DNA from: Reyranella soli
GTDB lineage: Bacteria > Pseudomonadota > Alphaproteobacteria > Reyranellales > Reyranellaceae
DNA: 34,376 nt
Assembly (NCBI RefSeq): GCF_007992495.1
Contig: NZ_BKAJ01000017.1
Span: 1-34,376, forward strand
Direction: 5' to 3'
Under the pieces are notes generated by a model. That model saw nothing but the letters and a program-made list of their open reading frames with translations. It ran no database searches and was not told the origin of the DNA. Below are positions 25,631-34,376 of the stretch, piece by piece. The position numbers and the translations under genes are program-made. Position 1 is the first letter of the stretch; each line of letters starts with the position of its first letter.

Positions 25631-26641
25631 ATGACATCGATCGCGGAAGCCGCGCCCAACCGGTCGTCGGGCGCGGTACTGGCCGGCGGCGACGAGCGAC
25701 CTCACTCCCTGGGATTGCTCGTTGTCGCCGGCATCCTTTGGCTCGGCGTCGCCGCCCTGGTGCTCGCCTGGCCCGATGCCCAGGAACTGGAGCGCACCGG
25801 CACGCTGGGCGGCATCGCCCTGGTGCTGGGTGCGGGACTGCTGATCGCCGCCGTCATCGGACGGTTCTCCGTCCGGGCCGCAGCGATCGGCCGTGTCGCG
25901 CCCTGGCTGGTGGCGCTGGCACTCGCCGTCACGGCCTGGGAGATCGTCACGGCCAAGCTCGACCTCTTGCCGCTGCCGTTCTTCCCCTCGCCGCAGGCCT
26001 TCGTCGAGGTCTACACCGACGACTGGCGGCGGTTGGGTGACAGCCTGCTGAACTCCGTGCTCCTGCTGGTACGCGGCTTCGCCATCGGCGCGGCCGTAGG
26101 CTTCGTGATCGGCGTGGCGCTCGGCTGGTCGCCCAAGGTTGGCTACTGGATCCATCCGATCATGCGCGTGGTCGGTCCCCTGCCCGCCACCGCCTGGCTG
26201 CCGCTCGCCTTCTTCATCTTCCCGACCAGCGGCAGCGCCAGCACCTTCCTGATCGCGCTCGCCACGGCCTTTCCGCTGGCGGTGCTGACCTGGTCCGGCG
26301 TCGCCGGCGTGCAGACCGCCTACTACGACGTGGCACGCACCTTGGGCGCCAGCCCGCGCTTCCTGATCCTGAAGGTGGCGATCCCCGCGGCGCTGCCGCA
26401 CGTCTTCGTCGGGCTGTTCATGGGCCTGGGCTCGTCCTTCGCCGTGCTGGTGGTGGCCGAGATGCTGGGCGTGAAGTCGGGTCTCGGCTGGTACCTGCAA
26501 TGGGCGCAGGGCTGGGCGGCCTACGCCAACATGTACGGCGCTCTGCTCGTCATGGCGCTGATGTGCTCGACGCTGATCACGCTGCTGTTCCGTCTGCGCG
26601 ATCGCCTGCTGGCTTGGCAAAAGGGACTCGTCAAATGGTAG
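25631..26641 (+). CDS. ABC transporter permease, SsuC/TauC type
   Basis: The 336-residue inner-membrane permease has the BPD_transp_1 domain in its C-terminal two thirds, including the coupling-helix EAA-like motif ARTLGASPRFLILKVAIPAALPHVFVGL and GLGWYLQWAQGWAAYANMYGALLVM. The N-terminal part (about residues 25-105) has extra hydrophobic segments (LGLLVVAGILWLGVAALVLAW and IALVLGAGLLIAAVI), making it longer than the usual 250-280 residues. ATG 25631 follows GAGGAGCC. The last 7 nt overlap the ATPase gene start. Confidence 0.92.
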   Translation: MTSIAEAAPNRSSGAVLAGGDERPHSLGLLVVAGILWLGVAALVLAWPDAQELERTGTLGGIALVLGAGLLIAAVIGRFSVRAAAIGRVAPWLVALALAVTAWEIVTAKLDLLPLPFFPSPQAFVEVYTDDWRRLGDSLLNSVLLLVRGFAIGAAVGFVIGVALGWSPKVGYWIHPIMRVVGPLPATAWLPLAFFIFPTSGSASTFLIALATAFPLAVLTWSGVAGVQTAYYDVARTLGASPRFLILKVAIPAALPHVFVGLFMGLGSSFAVLVVAEMLGVKSGLGWYLQWAQGWAAYANMYGALLVMALMCSTLITLLFRLRDRLLAWQKGLVKW

Positions 26642-27426
26642 CGCTTGCCCACAAGCCGGTGGACACGATCGCCGGCGCCGCGCTCGACGTGCGCAACATC
26701 GATCACGGCTTCGCCCTGCATGGCGACTATCTTCCCGTCCTAGAGGATGTGTCGCTGCGCGCCTCCCCTGGCGAGTTCGTCGCCCTGCTGGGCCCGAGCG
26801 GTTGCGGCAAGTCGACCCTGCTGCGGCTGGTCGCCGGTCTCGACCGGCCGCGACGCGGCCATCTGCTGGTCGACGACGTCGAGGTGCTGGGGCCCGATCC
26901 GTCGCGCGTCGTGGTGTTCCAGGATCCGACGCTCTATCCCTGGCGCACCGTCTGGCGCAACGCCTCGCTCGGCCTCGAGACGCGCGGGCTGCTGAAGCAA
27001 CACAAGCACCGTGTCGACGACGCGCTCGGGCTGGTCGGCCTGCAGAAGTTCGCCAAGGCCTATCCGCACCAGCTGTCGGGTGGCATGGCACAACGCGCCT
27101 CGCTCGCCCGCGCCCTGGTCAACGATCCGCGCCTGCTGATCCTCGACGAGCCGCTGGGCAAGCTCGACAGCCTGACGCGGCTGGCCATGCAGGGCGAGCT
27201 CACGCGCCTGTGGCAAGCCCGCGGCTTCACCGTCCTGATGGTGACCCACGATGTCGAGGAGGCGCTGTTGCTCGCCAACCGCGTCATCGTGTTCAGCGAC
27301 CGGCCGGCGCGGATACGCGCCGACCTCAGTGTCGATCTGCCCTTCCCGCGCCATCGCGACCATCCCGAATTGCTGCGCCTGCGCCGTGAAGCGCTCGGCC
27401 TGCTGGGCTTGGGCGGCGACTGGTAA
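26635..27426 (+). CDS. ABC transporter ATP-binding protein, SsuB/TauB type
   Basis: The 263-residue nucleotide-binding subunit has Walker A GPSGCGKST (53-61), Q-loop Gln96 (VVFQDPTLYPW), signature LSGGM (147-151), Walker B LLILDE (167-172), and H-loop His205 (MVTHDVEEA). These place it in the nitrate/sulfonate/taurine importer subfamily. ATG 26635 overlaps the permease stop by 7 nt, indicating coupled translation. The next gene, a Bug-type binding protein, follows after 27 bp. Confidence 0.96.
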   Translation: MVALAHKPVDTIAGAALDVRNIDHGFALHGDYLPVLEDVSLRASPGEFVALLGPSGCGKSTLLRLVAGLDRPRRGHLLVDDVEVLGPDPSRVVVFQDPTLYPWRTVWRNASLGLETRGLLKQHKHRVDDALGLVGLQKFAKAYPHQLSGGMAQRASLARALVNDPRLLILDEPLGKLDSLTRLAMQGELTRLWQARGFTVLMVTHDVEEALLLANRVIVFSDRPARIRADLSVDLPFPRHRDHPELLRLRREALGLLGLGGDW

Positions 27427-27453
27427 CGCCCCTTCATCACGAAAGACAAAACC

Positions 27454-28428
27454 ATGCTCAAGCGACGCCTCCTCCTCGCCGCTCTTCCTGCGCTCGCCGC
27501 GCCGGCCATCGTGCGCGCCCAGGACGTCTATCCTTCTCGCGCCGTGCGTCTCGTCGTGCCCTGGCCGCCCGGCGGCGGCGTCGACACGTTCGCTCGCACC
27601 GTCCAGGCGCCGCTGGCCGCCGAGCTCGGCCAGAGCGTGGTGATCGAGAATATCGGCGGCGGCTCGGGCCGCGTCGGCACGCAAAGCGCGGCACGCGCGG
27701 CACCGGACGGCTACACCCTGGCGCTGGTGAACGACACCTTCGCCGCGACCGAGGCCCTGCCGGTGGCAGGCGCGCCGGCGCTGCGCCCGGCCTTCGTGCC
27801 GGTGACGCTGGCGATCTCGGCACCGCAAGGCGTGTTCACGCATCCCAAGTCGGGCATCAAGTCGATCCAGGAGTTCGTCGCCGCGGCAAAGGCCCAGCCT
27901 GCCAAGCTCAATGTCGGCGTGCCCGGTCTCGGCAGCTCACAGCATCTCACCAGCGAGCTGCTCCTGCGCGCGGCGGGCGACCTGCGCGTGACCCACGTGC
28001 CCTATCGCGGCGGCGGCCCGCTGCTGCAGGATCTCTTGGCCGGCACCATCGACGCCGGCGTGGTGACCTTCTCCGCTGGCGCCCAGCAGGCGCGCGCCGG
28101 CCAACTCGTCGCCCTGGCTGTCACCAGCGACGTCCGTCCCGCTGCCTTTCCCGACGTCGTCACCGCGACGGAGACCGTGGCGCCAGGCTTCGTGCAGGTG
28201 ACCTGGCAGGGATTGCTGGCGCCGAAGGGAACGCCCGAGCCGGCCCTGGCGCGGGTGCACGCGGCGGTGCTCGCTGTGCTGAAGGATCCGGCCGTCGCCG
28301 CACGCCTGCGCGAGCTGGGCTTCGATCCGGTCGGCCTCGACGGTGCGGGGTTCGCCAAGCTGTTCGACCGAACGGTCGACACTTTTGCCGGCATCGCCGC
28401 CGAACGGAATATCGCGGCCGGCGATTGA
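27454..28428 (+). CDS. Bug/TctC-family periplasmic binding protein
   Basis: The 324-residue protein has a signal peptide (LKRRLLLAALPALAAPAIVRAQ) and the family signature YPSRAVRLVVPWPPGGGVDTFAR. GLGSSQHLTSELLL, VPYRGGGPLLQDLLAGTIDAGV and LRELGFDPVGLDGAGFAKLF are further conserved parts. Members bind carboxylates and usually serve tripartite tricarboxylate transporters with TctA/TctB membrane subunits, but none is nearby. Its position at the end of an SsuABC-like operon is unusual; it could be a second receptor or a sensor. The ribosome binding site is weak. The repeat copy D begins 2 nt after its stop. Confidence 0.9.
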   Translation: MLKRRLLLAALPALAAPAIVRAQDVYPSRAVRLVVPWPPGGGVDTFARTVQAPLAAELGQSVVIENIGGGSGRVGTQSAARAAPDGYTLALVNDTFAATEALPVAGAPALRPAFVPVTLAISAPQGVFTHPKSGIKSIQEFVAAAKAQPAKLNVGVPGLGSSQHLTSELLLRAAGDLRVTHVPYRGGGPLLQDLLAGTIDAGVVTFSAGAQQARAGQLVALAVTSDVRPAAFPDVVTATETVAPGFVQVTWQGLLAPKGTPEPALARVHAAVLAVLKDPAVAARLRELGFDPVGLDGAGFAKLFDRTVDTFAGIAAERNIAAGD

Positions 28429-28429
28429 T

Positions 28430-28482
28430 CGGGAGCGCGGGCCTCTGGCCCGCTCGTGTGTTCTTCGTCTTCCGGACCGCGC
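28430..28482. repeat. Interspersed GC-rich palindromic repeat, copy D
   Basis: GGAGCGCGGGCCTC / GGCCCGCTC forms a hairpin, followed by TTCTTCGTCTTCCGGACCGC and GCGC. It is nearly identical to copy A over about 50 bp. It fills the convergent gap between the Bug protein gene and the small membrane protein gene, and may act as a bidirectional transcript end. Confidence 0.65.
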
Positions 28483-28487
28483 GCCCA

Positions 28488-28663
28488 TCAGCCCCTGCGC
28501 ACCAGCAGCACGCCGAAGAAAAACAGGATCAAAAACACCGACGGCTGGACGATGCCCATCGGCACCTCCCAGCCGCTGTTCTCGATGATGAACAGGATGA
28601 CCCAGAAGACCGCGGTGGCGATCACCGCGGCCCGGAACGCGACCCAAACCGGTCGGAAGAGCC

Positions 28664-28667
<4 letters not shown>
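28488..28667 (-). CDS. Small two-helix membrane protein (59 aa) coupled to clpA
   Basis: The GTG at 28667 overlaps the clpA stop (GTGA), and the frame runs 60 codons to TGA 28488-28490. It encodes a short basic N-terminus (VRLFRPVWVAFR), a first membrane helix (AAVIATAVFWVILFIIE), a loop NSGWEVPMGIVQPS and a second helix (VFLILFFFGVLLV) ending in RRG. Two hydrophobic helices with positive ends and the 4-nt stop/start overlap argue for a real gene. I recognise no family. It may be an inner-membrane protein of unrelated function that rides on the clpS-clpA transcript. Confidence 0.65.
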
Positions 28668-30988
<2,321 letters not shown>

Positions 30989-31033
30989 CGAACTACCTCG
31001 ACTGAAGGAACAACGTACTACTCTCGATCAGGT

Positions 31034-31453
31034 TCACTCCTTCTCCAACGTACACTGGAGAGGATGCTGGTTCTTGCGGGCATAATCCACGGTCTGAGTC
31101 ACCTTAGTCTCGGCGATCTCGTAGGTGTAAACGCCGCACACGCCGACGCCCTTTTGGTGGACATGCAGCATGATCTGAGTGGCCTCTTCGCGGTTCTTCT
31201 GGAAGATGTGCTGCAGGACATCGACGACGAACTCCATCGGCGTGTAGTCGTCGTTCAACATCAATACCTTGTACATCGACGGCTTCTTTGTGCGGGTCCG
31301 GGTCAGCGTCAGCGCCCCACTGCGGCCTTCGCCGTCGCCCTCCCCATCGTCGCGACGCGGCGGCTGCTGCGGCGGACCACCGGGGGGTTCGTTAGGCCCG
31401 CCCAGCCGGTCGCCGTTGAGGCGCCATTCCCAGTCGATACGCACAGAATCCAT
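31034..31453 (-). CDS. clpS: ATP-dependent Clp protease adaptor ClpS
   Basis: The protein is 139 residues from ATG 31453. The ClpS core is [28 protein letters not shown], followed by [30 protein letters not shown]. The DDYTPMEFV segment and the helix with Met/His form the N-degron pocket. The N-terminal 65 residues are a disordered Gly/Pro/Asp-rich extension. A perfect TATAAT box on the minus strand at 31498-31493 would start transcription near 31486; this supports ATG 31453 over the TTG at 31474. It is co-oriented with clpA, 45 bp apart. Confidence 0.94.
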   Translation of the reverse strand: MDSVRIDWEWRLNGDRLGGPNEPPGGPPQQPPRRDDGEGDGEGRSGALTLTRTRTKKPSMYKVLMLNDDYTPMEFVVDVLQHIFQKNREEATQIMLHVHQKGVGVCGVYTYEIAETKVTQTVDYARKNQHPLQCTLEKE

Positions 31454-31492
31454 TGTCCGGATCACAATCCCCAAAGAAGCCGAACCACTCGA

Positions 31493-31498
31493 ATTATA
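31493..31498 (-). promoter_or_regulatory. -10 box of the clpS-clpA promoter
   Basis: An exact TATAAT is read on the minus strand 40 nt before the clpS ATG. No good -35 is visible at the expected distance (AGCGGA), so the promoter may be weak or depend on an activator. Confidence 0.5.
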
Positions 31499-31613
31499 TA
31501 GGGACCCTTGGGGATTCCGCTAGCTCGGCCCACAACCGGTCGCCCACAAGTAGCCGCGGAGCAACACTCGGCGTCGAAATACCCATTCGGCCGCTCGAAT
31601 GCACCCAGCCGGC

Positions 31614-31641
31614 AAAAAGCCACAAAGGCGGAATGGCGGCT
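31614..31641 (-). terminator. Putative Rho-independent terminator of the exported-protein gene
   Basis: On the minus strand AGCCGC / GTGGCT (one G-U pair) form a stem with a 12-nt loop, followed by TTTTT. The stem overlaps the stop codon of the gene at 31640-32347. Confidence 0.4.
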
Positions 31642-32347
31642 ATCTTGGCCGTAGCCCATCCTTACCCACCGTCAGCGTCCACTGGTTCGCATTCATGTGA
31701 TTGACCGGCGCATTGGGATCGCGCCGCAGCTCGGCCGGCACCAGCTTGCGCGGCGGATTGACCGGCACCGGCACCGTGTCGAACGAAAAGAGCTTCTGGG
31801 CGAACTTCACGTTGGCGAAGCCGTCGGTCGGATAATGATAGGCCTGGAAGCCCCACACGCCGTCGCGGCATGAGGCGACCGTCCACCAGAAGTCCACGTC
31901 GGGCAGGCGCAGGCCATCGCGCGGCGGGCCGAAGGCGGCGCTCGCCTGGAACAGCGCCATCAGCTCCCGGGTCTCGCCGACAGTCAGGATGCGCTCGCCG
32001 CGTTTCATGCTCCACGGCTTCAGCGCGTCGCCGCCGTTGAACATCAGCACGTTCGACACCACGCCCTGGTCGGCCAGCACGCCGATACCGAGGCCCGTCG
32101 TTCCGTCGGGCTGCAGGAAGAGCTCGTAGGTCCTGACCTGCTCGGAATAGATCGCGTTGTAGATCAAGCGCATGCGATTGCGCCCGTCCTTGCCGCAATT
32201 GGCCCGGATATCGTCGCCGCCGACAAAGGCGAACCAGTTGAAGCTGCGCACGATCGGCGGATCGACGTAGCGGTCAGGCCGCTGGGCCGAGGCCGTCGAC
32301 GACACCGCCAAGGCGCACCCGAAGGCAGCCACAAACATCCATTTCAT
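31640..32347 (-). CDS. Exported protein of unknown function
   Basis: The 235-residue protein has a signal peptide (KWMFVAAFGCALAVSSTASAQ). The mature part includes VRSFNWFAFVGGDDIRANC, YELFLQPDGTTGLGIGVLADQGVVSNVLMFNGGD, and VDFWWTVASCRDGVWGFQAYHYP. The Trp/Gly-rich pattern and two to three Cys suggest a compact periplasmic domain. I do not recognise a family. GGAGAG lies before ATG 32347. It is divergent from the D-Ala-D-Ala carboxypeptidase gene, with a 175-bp shared upstream region. Confidence 0.78.
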   Translation of the reverse strand: MKWMFVAAFGCALAVSSTASAQRPDRYVDPPIVRSFNWFAFVGGDDIRANCGKDGRNRMRLIYNAIYSEQVRTYELFLQPDGTTGLGIGVLADQGVVSNVLMFNGGDALKPWSMKRGERILTVGETRELMALFQASAAFGPPRDGLRLPDVDFWWTVASCRDGVWGFQAYHYPTDGFANVKFAQKLFSFDTVPVPVNPPRKLVPAELRRDPNAPVNHMNANQWTLTVGKDGLRPR

Positions 32348-32522
32348 CGCGAGCTCTCCGTAATGGGGCAGGCAATTTGCAAGCCAGTTTCCATGCTAAC
32401 TTGGGCGTCAAGGCGGCGGCTAAAAAGTTGCATAACCCCACAAATTTGAGTATTGTCGAGGAACTGCCTCTAAGTCTTTGCTTGGGCACAAAAATATAGA
32501 CTTTGGTAATGGCGTAATTGCG

Positions 32523-33965
32523 ATGACATCCCCTCTACGTCGCATCGCGGCCGGTCTCTCCCTGCTAGCCGCAGCGTTCCTTCTTGTTGCTGCGCTGCTG
32601 CCCGGCGACGCCAATGCGCAATCGCCGCCGGTCAAACGTGCGGCGCCGACCGGCAAAGCCAAGGCCGTGCGGCCAGCCGCCGCCTCGAGCTGGGTCGCCA
32701 ACCCTGCCGTCGATGGCCGCGACGCCTACATCATCCTCGATGCCGCCAGCGGGCGCGAGCTTTCGTCCGATCAGCCCGACGGGCTTCGCCATCCGGCGTC
32801 GCTCACCAAGCTGATGACGATCTACCTCACCTTCTCGGCGCTCGACTCGGGCCGCCTCTCGCTGGGCGACGGCCTGCCGGTGTCGATCAACGCGCTCAAC
32901 GCGCCGCCGACCAAGATGGGCCTGCCGCCGGGCGGCACGGTCAGCGTGCGCGACGCCACGATGGCACTGGTGACGCGCTCGGCCAACGACGCGGCCATGG
33001 TGCTGGCCGAGGCGCTGGGCGGCGACGAGGCGAGCTTCGCTGCGATGATGACCAGCAAGGCGCGCCAGCTCGGCATGACGCAGACGGTGTTCCGCAACGC
33101 CTCGGGCCTGCCCAACCGCGAGCAGGTCACGACGGCGCGCGACATGGCGCGGCTCGCCTTCGCGCTGATGCGCGACTTCCCGCACTACTATCCGGTGTTC
33201 TCGGTGCAGAGCTGGCCATACCGCGGCCGCATCCTGGAGAACCACAACCGCATGCTCGGCTCCTACGAAGGAGCCGACGGGCTCAAGACCGGCTACACCA
33301 ACGCCTCGGGCTTCAACCTTGTGATGTCGGCGATGCGCGACAACCGCCGCCTGATCGGCGTGGTGATGGGCGGCGACAGCGCCGGCCAGCGCGACCGCAT
33401 GATGGCCATGCTGATGGACCAGGGCTTCGCCTCGGCGGCAACCATGCGGCTTTCGGCCTGGACCAACGTCCGCAAGCCGCCGTCGGCCCGCTACAGCTCG
33501 GCCAATTTCGATCCCAGCCTGGTCATTCCCGAGAGCACGCCACGGCTTGCGGTGGCGAACGCGCAGCCGCTGGCCGGCTTCACGGCCACCGCACCGACGC
33601 CTGCCCCTCAGTCCCAGGCGCAAGCCGGCCAGCGCGTCGCCGGCCCCGCCGTGCCGCCGCCGGCCGAAGGCAGCGCGGCGCCCAACGGTCCGCCGATCGG
33701 CAGCTGGGTCATCCAGGTCGGTTCGTTCAACGATCCGCAGGCGGCACAGCTCGCGCTCGAACGCGCCTCCTCGACGCTGGTCGACATGCGCTCGATCACG
33801 GCGGCCGTCGACGAGGTGCAGATGGCCAACAAGACCTTCCACCGCGCTCGTCTCACCAACCTCTCCCAGGCGCAGGCCGTCGACGGCTGCAAGCGGTTGG
33901 AGAAGAAGAAGATCTACTGCTCGGCGATCCAGGTCACCGCCTGGAATACGCCTAACGCGCGCTGA
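32523..33965 (+). CDS. D-alanyl-D-alanine carboxypeptidase with C-terminal SPOR domain
   Basis: The 480-residue periplasmic penicillin-binding protein (S11 family) trims the terminal D-Ala from peptidoglycan stem peptides. A signal peptide (residues 6-32) is followed by an Ala/Lys/Pro linker. The catalytic motifs are Ser93-Leu-Thr-Lys96 (SxxK), Ser153-Ala-Asn155 (SxN) and Lys255-Thr-Gly257 (KTG). A Pro/Ala/Gln-rich linker of about 360-400 leads to a SPOR domain (SWVIQVGSFNDPQAAQLALERA... to YCSAIQV), which binds denuded glycan at division sites. I chose ATG 32523 because it opens the signal peptide. The stop overlaps the convergent gene by 14 nt. Confidence 0.94.
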   Translation: MTSPLRRIAAGLSLLAAAFLLVAALLPGDANAQSPPVKRAAPTGKAKAVRPAAASSWVANPAVDGRDAYIILDAASGRELSSDQPDGLRHPASLTKLMTIYLTFSALDSGRLSLGDGLPVSINALNAPPTKMGLPPGGTVSVRDATMALVTRSANDAAMVLAEALGGDEASFAAMMTSKARQLGMTQTVFRNASGLPNREQVTTARDMARLAFALMRDFPHYYPVFSVQSWPYRGRILENHNRMLGSYEGADGLKTGYTNASGFNLVMSAMRDNRRLIGVVMGGDSAGQRDRMMAMLMDQGFASAATMRLSAWTNVRKPPSARYSSANFDPSLVIPESTPRLAVANAQPLAGFTATAPTPAPQSQAQAGQRVAGPAVPPPAEGSAAPNGPPIGSWVIQVGSFNDPQAAQLALERASSTLVDMRSITAAVDEVQMANKTFHRARLTNLSQAQAVDGCKRLEKKKIYCSAIQVTAWNTPNAR

Positions 33966-34371
33966 ACGCCCGTCTCAGCCGACCGACGAATGGCCGCTTG
34001 TGGCGGCCTTTCCATAGCGCGTAGTCCCAGGGCGACGTCGACGGCTGCAGGCGCGCCACGATCGGCTCGAACACCGACACCGTCGCGATCTCGCCGCCAA
34101 TCCGCACCTTCAGGCGCGCGATCCGGTAGCCCGGGCCCTCATAGGCCGCGAGCCGCGCCACGTCGCGCAACGTGAGGCCGCCGACCACCACGCCCTGCAC
34201 CCGATCGCCCAGATTGCGCACGACGACGGGATAGGTCGCGCCCTTTGCCCGGCGTCGCGAATGACCGGGCAGGATCGCCGGCACGAAGACCGACGGCGGC
34301 AGGCGGCGGCCGATCACCAGCGCCATGACGTCGGGATCGAGCAGCGTGCCGTAGAAGAAGAAGGTGTTCAT
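33952..34371 (-). CDS. Gamma-glutamylcyclotransferase-like (AIG2/GGCT) protein
   Basis: The 139-residue small beta-barrel protein has the family signature YGTL at residues 7-10 (NTFFFYGTLLDPDVM), PAILPGHSRRR, YPVVVRNLGDRVQGVVVGGLT, and the conserved acidic residue in LAAYEGPGYRIARLKV that serves as the general acid/base in GGCT enzymes. Members act on gamma-glutamyl peptides or remain uncharacterised; the substrate is unknown here. Only 5 nt upstream of the ATG are in the window, so its promoter is outside. It overlaps the end of the carboxypeptidase gene by 14 nt. Confidence 0.88.
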   Translation of the reverse strand: MNTFFFYGTLLDPDVMALVIGRRLPPSVFVPAILPGHSRRRAKGATYPVVVRNLGDRVQGVVVGGLTLRDVARLAAYEGPGYRIARLKVRIGGEIATVSVFEPIVARLQPSTSPWDYALWKGRHKRPFVGRLRRAFSAR

Positions 34372-34376
34372 CGGAG

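Noticed and set aside
32460..32522. Inverted AAGTCT / AGACTT pair upstream of the carboxypeptidase gene as an operator.
   Set aside because: The arms are short with a long unequal spacer in AT-rich sequence; chance occurrence is likely.

Overview
The window reads as a chromosomal segment of a GC-rich alphaproteobacterium. This rests on the complex I accessory protein NDUFA12, the DUF2155 protein, a long B12-dependent ribonucleotide reductase and the aroQ-accB-accC gene order. The genus cannot be fixed from the sequence; a Rhodospirillales/Reyranella-like or Bradyrhizobium-like lineage is only a guess. I saw no phage, transposase, CRISPR array, rRNA or tRNA.

Layout. (1) 94-6235: a complete homogentisate route for tyrosine/phenylalanine breakdown on the minus strand (hpd, hmgA, fumarylacetoacetase, maiA, then a membrane-anchored protein coupled to maiA), with a divergent MarR regulator and a good operator palindrome between them. 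(2) 6236-7219: a gene-poor island with a 9-bp-period repeat and a broken DUF4304 gene. (3) 7220-10334: aroQ, accB, accC, aat. (4) 10271-11780, minus: NDUFA12, MlaD-like protein, a 77-residue unknown, DUF2155. (5) 12073-16095: nrdJ, then an 18-residue Lys/Ala peptide gene and a hairpin-rich stretch ending in a terminator. (6) 16094-16876, minus: HEAT-repeat protein. (7) 16991-22018: TetR, membrane-fusion protein and RND pump. (8) 22022-24230: a small unknown, a FemAB-like acyltransferase and an exported unknown. (9) 24448-28428: a Cys-rich leader peptide, then an SsuA/SsuC/SsuB-like ABC importer and a Bug-type binding protein. (10) 28488-31453, minus: clpS, clpA and a 59-residue membrane protein. 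(11) 31640-34371: exported unknown, D-Ala-D-Ala carboxypeptidase with SPOR domain, gamma-glutamylcyclotransferase-like protein.

The most interesting items are small. One is a 16-codon leader with three consecutive Cys codons, followed by a hairpin, ahead of the sulfonate-type ABC operon. Another is the 18-residue Lys/Ala peptide with a near-ideal ribosome binding site. A third is a family of interspersed palindromes that reach into genes: one supplies the RBS of the RND pump, another contains the aat start codon, and another encodes the C-terminus of the MarR protein.
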